NCBI RefSeq assembly: GCF_018327685.1 | Contig: NZ_BNEL01000001.1 | Span: forward strand, 2,294,001 to 2,358,000 | Direction: 5' to 3' | DNA from: Streptomyces sp. TS71-3 | Lineage (GTDB): Bacteria > Actinomycetota > Actinomycetes > Streptomycetales > Streptomycetaceae | DNA: 64,000 nt | In this document: positions 8,922-17,559 of the stretch, one piece after another | How the letters are laid out: each line of letters starts with the position of its first letter | Position numbering within the stretch: position 1 is the stretch's first letter | Notes under the pieces: generated by a model | What the model was told of the DNA's origin: nothing | What the model saw: only the letters and a program-made list of their open reading frames with translations | Databases searched by the model: none | Translations under genes and position numbers: made by a program

Positions 8922-9770
8922 GTGTTGACGCAGACCACCACCCGGGTCCTCGAACCGAGTGACCTGGACGCCGCGCTGGCGGTACTCGGCCGCGAGCCGG
9001 TCGCCAACGCCTTCGTGACCGCACGCGTGCAGGTCGCCGGGCTCGACCCGTGGCGGCTCGGCGGCGAGATGTGGGGCTGGTATGCCGACGGCATGCTCCA
9101 GTCGCTCTGCTACGCGGGGGCCAACCTCGTCCCCATCTGCGCCACCCGCGCCGCCGTGCGCGCGTTCGCGGAGCGGGCCCGCAGGGCGGGGCGGCGCTGC
9201 TCGTCCATCGTGGGCCCCGCGGGGGCCACGGCCGAGCTGTGGCGGCTGCTCGAACCCTACTGGGGCCCGGCCCGCGAGGTCCGCCCCCACCAGCCCCTGA
9301 TGGTCACCGACCGGCTGCCCGCCGACGTCGCCCCGGACCCCTACGTCCGCAGGATCCGCAAGGACGAGCTGGAGACGATCATGCCGGCCTGCGTGGCGAT
9401 GTTCACCGAGGAGGTCGGCGTCTCGCCGCTCGCCGGCGACGGCGGCCTGCTCTACCAGGCCCGGGTCGCCGAACTCGTCGGCTCCGGGCGCTCCTTCGCC
9501 CGCCTCGACCAGGACGGCGGGGTCGTCTTCAAGGCGGAGATCGGCGCCGCCACCCCCCAGGCCTGCCAGATCCAGGGCGTCTGGGTCGCCCCCGAGTACC
9601 GCGGCCAGGGCCTCGCGGCGCCCGGCATGGCGGCGGTGCTGCGGCACGCCTTCGCGGACATAGCCCCGGTCGCCAGCCTCTACGTCAACGACTTCAACCA
9701 CGCGGCGCGCGCCGCGTACCGGCGCGTCGGCTTCCAGGAGGTCGGCGCGTTCATGAGCGTGCTGTTCTGA
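8922..9770 (+). CDS. GNAT-family N-acetyltransferase with DUF4081-type N-terminal domain
   Basis: This 282-residue protein has two parts. Residues 1-130 resemble the DUF4081 domain that precedes some actinobacterial acetyltransferases (NAFVTARVQVAGLDPWRLGG). The C-terminal half is a GNAT fold with the acetyl-CoA loop in VAPEYRGQGLAAPGMAAVL and the late motif LYVNDFNHAARAAYRRVGF. It would transfer an acetyl group from acetyl-CoA to an unknown amine. The start is GTG 8922, immediately followed by a TTG that could also serve. It sits upstream of proS, a conserved Streptomyces position, but is separated from the next gene by 199 bases. Confidence 0.9.
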   Translation: MLTQTTTRVLEPSDLDAALAVLGREPVANAFVTARVQVAGLDPWRLGGEMWGWYADGMLQSLCYAGANLVPICATRAAVRAFAERARRAGRRCSSIVGPAGATAELWRLLEPYWGPAREVRPHQPLMVTDRLPADVAPDPYVRRIRKDELETIMPACVAMFTEEVGVSPLAGDGGLLYQARVAELVGSGRSFARLDQDGGVVFKAEIGAATPQACQIQGVWVAPEYRGQGLAAPGMAAVLRHAFADIAPVASLYVNDFNHAARAAYRRVGFQEVGAFMSVLF

Positions 9771-9956
9771 CTCAGCAGAACCGGTTATGCGACCGGGCGC
9801 CGGGCCTGTGAGGGCACCCCGCGAGGAGCGCGGACGACCCGCGTGGACCAGTCCCCGCCCGCCCGCGCTCCCGGGCACGGCACACCGCACCCCACCAGGC
9901 CGGTGACCGGAGCGCCCGGGGCCGGGTGCGCGTCCGCGACCGGTCCGCCCGCGGGG

Positions 9957-9970
9957 TAGTCTCCCCGGCA
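9957..9970 (+). promoter_or_regulatory. Candidate -10 for a leaderless acetyltransferase transcript
   Basis: TAGTCT at 9957-9962 is a good sigma-HrdB-type -10 and ends seven bases before the ATG at 9970, so transcription would start at or next to the start codon. It is enclosed by GGGG and CCCC. No Shine-Dalgarno sequence precedes the ATG and no clear -35 is visible. Confidence 0.45.
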
Positions 9971-10539
9971 TGCTGCGCATCCCCGGCCGCTCCCCCCACG
10001 CTCCCGACGACGATGTGGTGATCGCGCCGCTGGACCTGGCCGCACACGTCGACGACGCGCTCGCCGTGCAGGCCCACGCCTTCGGGCTCAGCGACGACGA
10101 GATCAGCGTCCGCCGGCAGATCGTGCTCCGGCACATCACCTACCCCGGCGCCCGCTCCCTCGGCGCCACCCGCACCGACGGCCGCCTGGTGGGCTTCGTC
10201 TACGGCATGCCGAACGACCGCGCGCACTGGTGGTCCACCGTCGTCGCCCCCTACCTGCGCAGCGAGGGCCAGGACGGCTGGCTCGACAACTCCTTCGTCA
10301 TCACCGAGCTGCACGTGCTGCCCGCCTACCAGAACCGCGGCATCGGCCGCGCCCTGATCACCACCCTCACGGACAGCGCCGAGCAGCCACGCTCGATCCT
10401 CTCCGCCATCGACACCGAGAGCCCGGCCCGCGGGCTGTACCGCTCGCTCGGCTACGTCGACCTGGCCCGGCGGGTGCACTTCCCCAGTGCCCCGAGGCCG
10501 TACGCGGTGATGGGCGCGCCCCTGCCGCTGTGCCGGTAA
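9970..10539 (+). CDS. GNAT-family N-acetyltransferase
   Basis: This 189-residue single-domain acetyltransferase shows the GNAT core: ITELHVLPAYQNRGIGRAL carries the Q/RxxGxG/A acetyl-CoA pyrophosphate loop (QNRGIG), and ESPARGLYRSLGYVDLARRV is the C-terminal motif. An aromatic stretch (NDRAHWWSTVVAPYLRSEGQ) may line the acceptor site. Substrate is unknown. There is no ribosome-binding site before the ATG, and a -10-like TAGTCT lies directly upstream, so the message may be leaderless. It is followed after 183 bases by proS on the same strand. Confidence 0.9.
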   Translation: MLRIPGRSPHAPDDDVVIAPLDLAAHVDDALAVQAHAFGLSDDEISVRRQIVLRHITYPGARSLGATRTDGRLVGFVYGMPNDRAHWWSTVVAPYLRSEGQDGWLDNSFVITELHVLPAYQNRGIGRALITTLTDSAEQPRSILSAIDTESPARGLYRSLGYVDLARRVHFPSAPRPYAVMGAPLPLCR

Positions 10540-10722
10540 CGGGCCCGGTGGGGGAGTGCGGCGTACCGCGCCGGGCGGGTGCCCGTGGCGGTGGCCGGTG
10601 GCGGCGGAGGCCCGCCGGGCGTCCGACCGGGACCCTGGTGGGCGATTTCGCCATGGATTTCCGCTGCCCCAGGCCGCCCGGCTAACCTCTCGCCCATCAC
10701 CCATTCGTAGCAGGAGATCACC

Positions 10723-12426
10723 ATGGCCCAGGTCCAGCGCATGTCCCGGTTGATGATCAAGACACTGCGCGACGACCCGGCGGACGCCGAGACGCTCAAC
10801 CACAAGCTGCTGGTCCGCGCCGGCTACGTCCGCCGCACCTCGGCGGGCATCTGGTCCTGGCTTCCGCTCGGCATGACGGTCCTGGAGAACATCTCGCGGA
10901 TCGTCCGCGAGGAGATGGACGCGATCGGCGCCCAGGAGGTCCTGCTGCCGGCCCTGCTCCCCAAGGAGCCCTACGAGGCCACGGGCCGCTGGGAGGAGTA
11001 CGGCGACCTGCTCTTCCGCCTCAAGGACCGCAGGGGCGGCGACTACCTCCTCGGGCCCACCCACGAGGAGATCTTCACCCAGATCGTCAAGGACCAGTGC
11101 ACGTCCTACAAGGACCTGCCGGTGATGATCTACCAGGTGCAGACGAAGTACCGGGACGAGGCCCGGCCCCGCTCCGGCGTGCTGCGCGGCCGCGAGTTCC
11201 TGATGAAGGACTCCTACTCCTTCGACACCACCGACGAGGGCCTCGCCGAGTCGTACGCGCTGCACCGCGCCGCGTACCGCAAGATCTTCGACCGGCTCGG
11301 CTTCGACTACCGCATCGTCTCCGCGGTCTCCGGCGCGATGGGCGGCTCCGCGTCCGAGGAGTTCCTCGCCCCGGCCGCGGCCGGCGAGGACACCTTCGTG
11401 GACTGCCCGTCCTGCGACTACGCGGCGAACACCGAGGCCGTCACGTTCAAGCCGGCCGAGCCCGCCGCGGACCCCGCCGGCCACCCGGCCATGGAGGACC
11501 TGGACACCCCCGACACCCCCACCATCGAGACGCTGGCCGCGCACCTCGGCGTGCCGGCCTCGGCCACCCTGAAGAACCTGCTGGTCAAGGTGGACGGCGA
11601 GATCGTCGCCGTGGGCGTGCCCGGCGACCGCGAGGTCGACCTCGGCAAGCTCGGCGAGCACCTGGCGCCCGCCGTCGTCGACCTGGTCACCGCCGAGGAC
11701 TTCGAGGGCCGGCCCGACCTGGTGCGCGGCTACGTCGGCCCGCAGGGCCTGGACAAGGTCCGCTACATCGCCGACCCGCGGGTCGCGCGCGGCACGTCCT
11801 GGATCACCGGTGCCAACAAGCCCGACACCCACGTCAGGAACGTCGTCTGCGGCCGTGACTTCGAGGTCGACGACTACCTGGACGTGGTCGTCGTCGAGGC
11901 CGGCGACCCCTGCCCGGCCTGCGGCACAGGGCTGAAGCTGGACCGCGCCATCGAGATCGGCCACGTCTTCCAGCTCGGCCGCAAGTACGCGGACGCCTTC
12001 CAGCTCGACGTGCTCGGGCAGAACGGCAAGCCCGTGCGGGTCACCATGGGCTCCTACGGCCTCGGGATCACCCGGGCGGTGGCGGCACTGGCCGAGCAGA
12101 CGGCCGACGAGCAGGGCCTGTGCTGGCCCCGCGAGGTGGCGCCCGCCGACGTGCACGTCGTGGCCGCCGGCAAGGCCCTCCAGACGGAGCTGGCGCTCTC
12201 CCTCGCGGAGCAGCTCGGCGAGGCCGGGGTCCGCGTCCTGGTGGACGACCGCGCGGGCGTCTCACCCGGCGTGAAGTTCACCGACGCGGAGCTGATCGGC
12301 GTACCCACCATCGTGGTCGCCGGCCGGCGGGCCGGGGAGGGCGTGGTCGAGGTCAAGGACCGCAGGACGGGGGAGCGCGAGGAACTGCCGGTCGCCGAGG
12401 CGATCAGCCGGCTCACGGCGGTGTGA
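10723..12426 (+). CDS. proS: Prolyl-tRNA synthetase, bacterial type with editing domain
   Basis: This cytoplasmic enzyme charges tRNA-Pro with proline, using ATP. The length (567 residues) and layout are those of the bacterial class II form. The N-terminal catalytic core has [27 protein letters not shown] and the motif 2 region [20 protein letters not shown]. The Ala-tRNA-Pro editing insertion lies at roughly residues 230-400 ([20 protein letters not shown]). Motif 3 is [17 protein letters not shown], and a C-terminal anticodon-binding domain follows. The ATG follows GGAG in AGCAGGAGATCACC. A -10-like TAACCT lies at 10683-10688. Confidence 0.97.
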   Translation: MAQVQRMSRLMIKTLRDDPADAETLNHKLLVRAGYVRRTSAGIWSWLPLGMTVLENISRIVREEMDAIGAQEVLLPALLPKEPYEATGRWEEYGDLLFRLKDRRGGDYLLGPTHEEIFTQIVKDQCTSYKDLPVMIYQVQTKYRDEARPRSGVLRGREFLMKDSYSFDTTDEGLAESYALHRAAYRKIFDRLGFDYRIVSAVSGAMGGSASEEFLAPAAAGEDTFVDCPSCDYAANTEAVTFKPAEPAADPAGHPAMEDLDTPDTPTIETLAAHLGVPASATLKNLLVKVDGEIVAVGVPGDREVDLGKLGEHLAPAVVDLVTAEDFEGRPDLVRGYVGPQGLDKVRYIADPRVARGTSWITGANKPDTHVRNVVCGRDFEVDDYLDVVVVEAGDPCPACGTGLKLDRAIEIGHVFQLGRKYADAFQLDVLGQNGKPVRVTMGSYGLGITRAVAALAEQTADEQGLCWPREVAPADVHVVAAGKALQTELALSLAEQLGEAGVRVLVDDRAGVSPGVKFTDAELIGVPTIVVAGRRAGEGVVEVKDRRTGEREELPVAEAISRLTAV

Positions 12427-12714
12427 GGCGGACGCCTGCCTGACGACGGCTCGGCCGCGGGGAACGGTGGCGGCGAGGCCGCAGGGAACGGCGGAGGTAG
12501 AGGGGCGGAGGGGCGCCTCAAAGTACCGCCCCTCCAAATCCGCCGCCGCGGCGCGCAACCAAACACAAGCTGACCGGCGGTGCCGATCCCACCGCAGGTG
12601 ATGGCTGCCCCAGACTCGGAGAGGCGGACAACGGGCCCGTCACCCCAGCGAGGAGGCCCGCCGCAGGCGAGGGGGCTCGCCGCCCAGGCGAAAGGGGCGC
12701 CCACAAACATCCGC

Positions 12715-13647
12715 CTACAACCACGTCGCGAACTCGAAGAGCAGCTCCGCGTCCTGGACACGCCCCACGCGCAGTGCCCGCACCGCCGACTCCACGGTGC
12801 GAAAGAGCGTCCACGCGCCCAACCGCTCCCGTTCCACCTCCAGGGACTCCGCGAGCCGCTTCACCCGGCGCCGGGTGATCGCGGGGCCGGACGGCGAGGC
12901 GATCACGTCCTCCACCCGGTCCCGCACCAGCCGCGCCACATCGAAGGCGCACTCGCCGACCACCGGATCGGGTCCGACGGCGAGCCACGGCATCCGCTCG
13001 CCCGCGAGCACCTTGCTCTGCCGGAACGCGCCGTGCAGCAGCCGTGCCTCGGGCGGCGCCGCCAGCAACTCGTCCCGGGCCCTGAGCGCCGCCTCCGCGA
13101 GGGCGGTCACCTCGGGATCGCCGGACGCCTCGGCGCCCTCCCGCACCGCCTCCGCCTGCCGCCGCGTCCGCGCGCCGACCGTCTCGAACGCGCCCTCGCC
13201 GGGCGGCTCGACCCAGAGCCGCCGCAGCGTCCCCGCGGCCTCCAGCATCGACCTGGCCTCCGGCAGCGACCGCACGGGGACATCCGGCCGCAGCCGTTCC
13301 AGCAGCAGCGCACCGTCGTCTTCCAGGCCGTCGAGCAACCGGACCGCGCCGCGCCCCGCCCAGTGCGCCAGCGCAGCACGCTCCCGGTCCGGGCGCGCAT
13401 GCGGCGGTGCCAGCTTCAGCACCGCGGGGCCACCGTCCGCGCGGAGCACCAGGAGGACCAGGCTGCTGCCGCCTCCGGGGGCGTGCACCCGTTCCACGGC
13501 CAGTGCCCACCGGGCCACCGCGGACGCGACGAGGTCCGGCAGCACGGCGAGCCAGTCGGCAGCCGGGGCGCCCGCGCCCGGCTCGGTCCCGTCCCGCCGC
13601 GCCTCGTCGAGCGCGCGCACCAGTCGCTGCGGCGGTTCGAAGGCCAT
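12715..13647 (-). CDS. Streptomycin-kinase-like phosphotransferase fold with lost catalytic residues
   Basis: The protein (310 residues, ATG 13647) follows the layout of the APH(6)/streptomycin 6-kinase-like branch of aminoglycoside phosphotransferases: GGSSLVLLVLRADGGPAVLKLAPP is the nucleotide-binding lobe with a candidate Lys, and EARLLHGAFRQSKVLAGERM plus MPWLAVGPDPVVGECAFD correspond to the catalytic and metal-binding loops. In active members the first loop reads HGDxxxxN and the second contains a metal-binding Asp (DP). Here the positions are Ala207, Lys212 and Gly225. The protein is therefore likely an inactive pseudokinase or has another role. It is convergent with proS; the 288-base gap between them holds only a small AGGCG-GA-CGCCT hairpin at 12426-12437. 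Confidence 0.85.
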   Translation of the reverse strand: MAFEPPQRLVRALDEARRDGTEPGAGAPAADWLAVLPDLVASAVARWALAVERVHAPGGGSSLVLLVLRADGGPAVLKLAPPHARPDRERAALAHWAGRGAVRLLDGLEDDGALLLERLRPDVPVRSLPEARSMLEAAGTLRRLWVEPPGEGAFETVGARTRRQAEAVREGAEASGDPEVTALAEAALRARDELLAAPPEARLLHGAFRQSKVLAGERMPWLAVGPDPVVGECAFDVARLVRDRVEDVIASPSGPAITRRRVKRLAESLEVERERLGAWTLFRTVESAVRALRVGRVQDAELLFEFATWL

Positions 13648-13678
13648 GTGCGAGCCGTCCCTCTCCGTACGCCGCTCC

Positions 13679-14245
13679 CTAGGGGCGCCGAGCGGCCGGC
13701 GCGCCCTGCGCCGCCGGTGCTCCGGCCTCCGCGGCACGCTCGGCGAGCCCGGGGAAGGGCACGCTGGAGCCACGCCACCTGGCCGCGCGCACCGCGGCGT
13801 CCCGGAGCGCGTCCGCCGCCGTGCGCCGGCGGGTCCCGCTGCCGGCGCGCACCAGGTCGGCGTAGGCCCCGGCGACCCGGTCCTCCAGCTGGGCGGCGAG
13901 CCGGACGGCGGCCGCCGCGTCGGTCACCTGGAACGGCAGCGCGTACCCGGCCGCCGCGGCGTGCGGCGTGCCGCCCAGGTCGCGCACCGCCCGTGCCAGG
14001 TCGTCACGGCGCGCCCGGTGGGCGTCGAACGCGGCGCGCGCGTCGCCCTTGCGGTCCGCGGCGATCCGCGCGCCCACCACCCCGTAGCCGTACACGGCGG
14101 CGTGCTCCGCGGCCAGCGCGGCCTGCACCGCCGCCACCTCGCCGGAGCGCGCCGGCGGGTCCTCGGCGTCCTTCGCCCCCTCGTCCCGCGCCTGAGCGCC
14201 ACCGCCGCCCGTGTTCCGCACGGCATCCCGCAGTCCCTGGCTCAT
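13679..14245 (-). CDS. Ferritin-like (DUF4439-type) protein
   Basis: This 188-residue protein starts at ATG 14245, overlapping the upstream lipoprotein stop by four bases. It has the look of a four-helix ferritin-like bundle of the DUF4439 type: GEVAAVQAALAAEHAAVYGYGVVG, then ARAAFDAHRARRDDLARAVRDLGG, then a long Ala-rich helix with LEDRVAGAYADLV. The Glu and His residues (AEHAAVYGYG, FDAHRARRDDL) sit where carboxylate/His ligands of such bundles are found, but metal binding is inference. No signal peptide is visible. It is co-transcribed with the Tat lipoprotein upstream and conserved, from memory, between proS and rimP in Streptomyces. Confidence 0.8.
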   Translation of the reverse strand: MSQGLRDAVRNTGGGGAQARDEGAKDAEDPPARSGEVAAVQAALAAEHAAVYGYGVVGARIAADRKGDARAAFDAHRARRDDLARAVRDLGGTPHAAAAGYALPFQVTDAAAAVRLAAQLEDRVAGAYADLVRAGSGTRRRTAADALRDAAVRAARWRGSSVPFPGLAERAAEAGAPAAQGAPAARRP

Positions 14246-14835
14246 CCCTCGCCCTCCGTCAGCAGATACGCGTGCGCCGCCCCCGCGGCGGCCACCGAGG
14301 CCAGCAGCCGCGCGAACTCGCCGGGCAGGCCCCCCAGCGCCGCCATCCGCCGGTCCGCGAGGGCCCGTTCGGTGGTGGCGAGCCCTGTCAGCGCGTCCTT
14401 CTCGCCCGCCGGTGCGTCCGCGGGCGCCGTACCGGCCACCGCGCCCGTCCCGGGGCCCGGGGCCGCCCCGGACGGGCCCGGGGAGGCCGCCGCATGGGCG
14501 CCGCGGCCCGCCCGGGACCCCGGCGCCGGCGCGGGGCTCCCGCCGAACGCGGCCACGTGCCGTACCGCCTCCGCGCGCAGCGGGGTCAGCCGGGAGCTCA
14601 GGGACGGATGTGCCGCGAGCACCGCGTCGTACCGTCCGACGAGGTCCGAACTCTCGCGCGCCGCGCGGGCGCGCGCCTTCTCGGTGGCCGAACGCTCCCG
14701 GGCCGCGCGCTCCGGCCCGTCGTCGGTGCACCCGGCGGTCAGCACGGCGCCGGCGGCCGCGCCCGAGGCGCCGAGGAGGAACGTTCGTCTGTGCGGCCTG
14801 CCCAGGACGGCGGGCGGCAGGGGGGTGCGGGACAC
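14242..14835 (-). CDS. Twin-arginine-type lipoprotein preceding the ferritin-like gene
   Basis: The GTG at 14835 follows GAGG by nine bases and gives a 197-residue protein. The N-terminus reads PHRRTFLLGASGAAAGAVLT and then AGC: an RRxFL twin-arginine motif and a lipobox (LTAGC), so it is probably exported folded by Tat and lipidated on the outer face of the membrane. The mature part is Ala/Pro-rich with two helical stretches, the last reading ALADRRMAALGGLPGEFARL. It probably represents the exported half of a DUF4439 pair. No catalytic motif is recognisable. Confidence 0.8.
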   Translation of the reverse strand: MSRTPLPPAVLGRPHRRTFLLGASGAAAGAVLTAGCTDDGPERAARERSATEKARARAARESSDLVGRYDAVLAAHPSLSSRLTPLRAEAVRHVAAFGGSPAPAPGSRAGRGAHAAASPGPSGAAPGPGTGAVAGTAPADAPAGEKDALTGLATTERALADRRMAALGGLPGEFARLLASVAAAGAAHAYLLTEGEG

Positions 14836-15188
14836 GGCACACGTCCTCTGGGGGGGGGTCGGGTCTCGCACGAGCGGCGAGGCGAGGGCGGATGCGATCA
14901 CCGTACCCGCGCACCGCCCGCCCGCCCCTCATCGGCTCGGCTCCGCCCGCCCCCAGGCGCGCCACGGGGCGCATCCCCAGCCGGGCCGGGATCCCCCCAC
15001 TGCTCCCAGCCCACCCACGCGCGCGTCAGCGGGCCTTTACCAGGCCAGAAGCCGCCCCGGACCCGGTGGACGGCACCACCCCTACGGACCGGATACGCTT
15101 TGACTCGACGCCACTCATTCCCCCATGCCCCTATGTCCCCTATCAACCGTTCTCCCACAACAGCACACGCGGCCGAGGAGTCACCCGG
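14836..15188. other. Divergent intergenic region before rimP
   Basis: The 353 bases between the lipoprotein start and rimP must hold both divergent promoters. A TTGACT hexamer lies at 15099-15104 and TACGCT just before it, but I cannot pair either with a convincing partner at 17-18 bases. The rimP ribosome-binding site is the GAGGAG at about 15175. Confidence 0.35.
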
Positions 15189-15761
15189 ATGAGCACCACC
15201 CAGAGCGAGAGGCTGCGGGAACTGCTGGAGCCGCTGATCGGCTCCAGGGACCTGGACCTCGAAGAGATCACCGTGACCCCGGCCGGCAGGCGGCGTGTGC
15301 TCCGTGTCGTGGTGGACTCCGACTCCGGCGTGGAGCTCGACACCTGCGCCGAGCTGAGCAGGGAGATCTCCGGGAAGCTCGACGCCACCGACGCCATGGG
15401 CGAGAGCGAGTACGTCCTTGAGGTGACGTCCCCGGGCACCGACCGGCCCCTCACCGAGCACCGCCACTACGTGCGCGCGCTGGACCGGCTGGTCAGGTTC
15501 CATCTGACGCCCGAGGCGGCGTCCGGCGCCGGCACGGGGGAGCTGACCGCGAGGATCACCAAGGTCGACGACGAGGGCGTCGACGTAGAGGTGCCCGGCG
15601 TGAAGGGCCGCAAGCCCACCGCCCGCAGGCTCTCCTTCGGGGACATCGCCAAGGCGCGCGTGGAGATCGAGTTCAACCGCCGGAGCGGGGGCTCCCCGAG
15701 CGGCCCGGGCGGCACCGGCGACACGGACGCCGACGACACGAAGAACGCAGAGGAGGCGTAG
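15189..15761 (+). CDS. rimP: Ribosome maturation factor RimP
   Basis: RimP assists late assembly of the 30S subunit. The start at ATG 15189 ([19 protein letters not shown]) follows GAGGAG. The family signature region [20 protein letters not shown] and the segment [20 protein letters not shown] are visible, followed by the C-terminal Sm-like part ([18 protein letters not shown]) and a Ser/Gly/Asp-rich tail that is usual in Streptomyces. The length is 190 residues. nusA begins two bases after the stop, the conserved rimP-nusA operon head. Confidence 0.95.
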   Translation: MSTTQSERLRELLEPLIGSRDLDLEEITVTPAGRRRVLRVVVDSDSGVELDTCAELSREISGKLDATDAMGESEYVLEVTSPGTDRPLTEHRHYVRALDRLVRFHLTPEAASGAGTGELTARITKVDDEGVDVEVPGVKGRKPTARRLSFGDIAKARVEIEFNRRSGGSPSGPGGTGDTDADDTKNAEEA

Positions 15762-15763
15762 CC

Positions 15764-16816
15764 GTGGACATCGACATGAGTGCCCTTCGGGGCTTGGTCA
15801 GGGAGAAGGAGATCTCCTTCGACCTGCTGGTCGAGGCGATCGAGTCGGCCCTCCTCATCGCCTACCACCGCACGGAGGGGAGCCACCGCCGCGCGCGCGT
15901 GGAACTCGACCGCAACAGCGGCCATGTGACGGTCTGGGCGCAGGAGACCGCAGAGGACATCGCGGACCTCGAGGACCTGGCGGAGGGCCAGGAGCCGCGC
16001 GAGTTCGACGACACCCCGAGCGGTTTCGGCCGGATCGCCGCGACCACCGCCAAGCAGGTCATCCTGCAACGCCTGCGGGACGCCGAGGACGACGCGACCC
16101 TCGGCGAGTACGCGGGCCGCGAGGGCGACATCGTGATGGGCGTGGTCCAGCAGGGCCGCGACCCGAAGAACGTCCTCGTGGACATCGGCAGGCTGGAGGC
16201 GATCCTGCCGGTCCAGGAGCAGGTGCCGGGCGAGACCTACCCGCACGGCATGCGGCTGCGCTCGTACGTGGTCCGGGTGGCCAAGGGCGTCAGGGGCCCC
16301 TCCGTGACGCTCTCGCGCACCCACCCCAACCTGGTGAAGAAGCTGTTCTCGCTGGAGGTCCCGGAGATCGCCGACGGTTCCGTCGAGATCGCCGCGATCG
16401 CCCGCGAGGCCGGCCACCGCACCAAGATCGCGGTGCGCTCGGTCCGCTCCGGGCTGAACGCCAAGGGCGCCTGCATCGGGCCCATGGGCGGCCGTGTCCG
16501 CAACGTGATGGGCGAGCTGAACGGCGAGAAGATCGACATCGTGGACTGGTCCGAGGACCCGGCGGAGATGGTCGCCAACGCCCTCTCGCCGGCCCGGGTC
16601 TCCAAGGTCGAGGTCGTCGACCTCGCGGCCCGCTCGGCCCGAGTCACCGTCCCCGACTACCAGTTGTCCCTGGCGATCGGCAAGGAGGGCCAGAACGCCC
16701 GCCTGGCCGCCCGCCTGACCGGCTGGCGGATCGACATCCGCCCGGACACCGAGCAGACGGGCCCGGCGGAGCAGGAACGGTCGGGCCCGGCCGGCGGACC
16801 CTCCCGCACGGCCTGA
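15764..16816 (+). CDS. nusA: Transcription termination/antitermination factor NusA
   Basis: NusA binds RNA polymerase and nascent RNA to modulate pausing, termination and antitermination. The 350-residue length is the short actinobacterial form without C-terminal acidic repeats. The N-terminal polymerase-binding domain begins [20 protein letters not shown], the S1 domain lies near residues 110-170 ([20 protein letters not shown]), and two KH domains show [19 protein letters not shown] and [19 protein letters not shown]. The GTG start is two bases after the rimP stop. Confidence 0.96.
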   Translation: MDIDMSALRGLVREKEISFDLLVEAIESALLIAYHRTEGSHRRARVELDRNSGHVTVWAQETAEDIADLEDLAEGQEPREFDDTPSGFGRIAATTAKQVILQRLRDAEDDATLGEYAGREGDIVMGVVQQGRDPKNVLVDIGRLEAILPVQEQVPGETYPHGMRLRSYVVRVAKGVRGPSVTLSRTHPNLVKKLFSLEVPEIADGSVEIAAIAREAGHRTKIAVRSVRSGLNAKGACIGPMGGRVRNVMGELNGEKIDIVDWSEDPAEMVANALSPARVSKVEVVDLAARSARVTVPDYQLSLAIGKEGQNARLAARLTGWRIDIRPDTEQTGPAEQERSGPAGGPSRTA

Positions 16817-16919
16817 AGGCGTTCCCGCTGCCTTGAGGGCGCGGGAGGCCCCCGGGAGGTACCCCGAGAGGCTGCCTGAAAGGCCCCTACTGCCTCGAAA
16901 GCGTTGGAGTGCCCCTGGA

Positions 16920-16936
16920 GTGCCCCCTGGGGGCAC
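16920..16936 (+). terminator. Hairpin between nusA and ylxR
   Basis: GTGCCCCC (16920-16927) and GGGGGCAC (16929-16936) are perfectly complementary with a one-base centre, so the real loop is a few bases larger. In the 302-base gap it could end nusA transcription or attenuate read-through into ylxR-infB. Confidence 0.5.
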
Positions 16937-17118
16937 CCCCACGTGTCCGGGACCCCAGAGGACCCCGGGACCACGCCTGACCTGTGCCCTGCGGGGTACT
17001 GTCGGGTAGTGGGACGGTCACCGTCCGGATCGGGACATTGTTCCGCGGTGATCAGGACGACTGGTGTTCGAATGCTGCCCCGATCGGGTGAGGTCGGCGT
17101 GGGGAGGTAGACTTAACG

Positions 17119-17394
17119 GTGTCTGGCCGGACGCATGTCCGTGTATGCCCTGAGCGCACCTGTGTGGGCTGCCGGGAGCGGGCGGCCAAGCATGATCTGT
17201 TGCGGATCGTGAGGGTGGAGGACGCGTGCGTCCCCGATCTTCGCGGTACGCTGCCCGGCCGGGGTGCATATGTGCACCCCGTCCTGGTCTGTCTGAACCT
17301 GGCAGAGCGCCGTCGGGCGTTCACCCGGGCATTCCGTGCCCGGGGGCAGCTCGACACCGGTGCGCTGCGCCGGGCCGTCGACGACAGCCCCTGA
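17119..17394 (+). CDS. ylxR: YlxR family RNA-binding protein
   Basis: This small (91-residue) DUF448/YlxR protein lies, as usual, between nusA and infB. The family signature is visible: RTCVGCRERAAKHDLLRIV near the start and LPGRGAYVHPVLVCLNLAER in the middle. Family members are small nucleic-acid-binding proteins implicated in regulating translation or RNase P. The GTG at 17119 is preceded by GGGGAGG (17101-17107, spacing 11), but a -10-like TAGACT at 17108-17113 ends five bases before it, so either a leadered or a leaderless message is possible. Confidence 0.92.
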   Translation: MSGRTHVRVCPERTCVGCRERAAKHDLLRIVRVEDACVPDLRGTLPGRGAYVHPVLVCLNLAERRRAFTRAFRARGQLDTGALRRAVDDSP

Positions 17395-17477
17395 AAGCAG
17401 GAGCACCCGTAAGAGGAGCCGTACGGATCCGCCGTGCGGCCCTGGTACCTCGCGAGTTGGAAGTAGGTCGAGATTGC

Positions 17478-17510
17478 GATGAGCACTCGATGAGTACGCG
17501 ATGAGTACGC
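17478..17510. repeat. Three tandem 11-bp units upstream of infB
   Basis: GATGAGCACTC, GATGAGTACGC and GATGAGTACGC follow one another without a gap in the 165-base leader before infB. The last two are identical. Each carries an ATG without a ribosome-binding site. The role is unknown. Confidence 0.7.
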
Positions 17511-17559
17511 CCATGAAGTAGCGACGGTCCGGCGGTAACCCGGACCTAAAAGGAGCGAA

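Noticed and set aside
10540..10722. T-box or other riboswitch ahead of proS
   Set aside because: No T-box sequence or specifier stem could be found in the 183-base gap.
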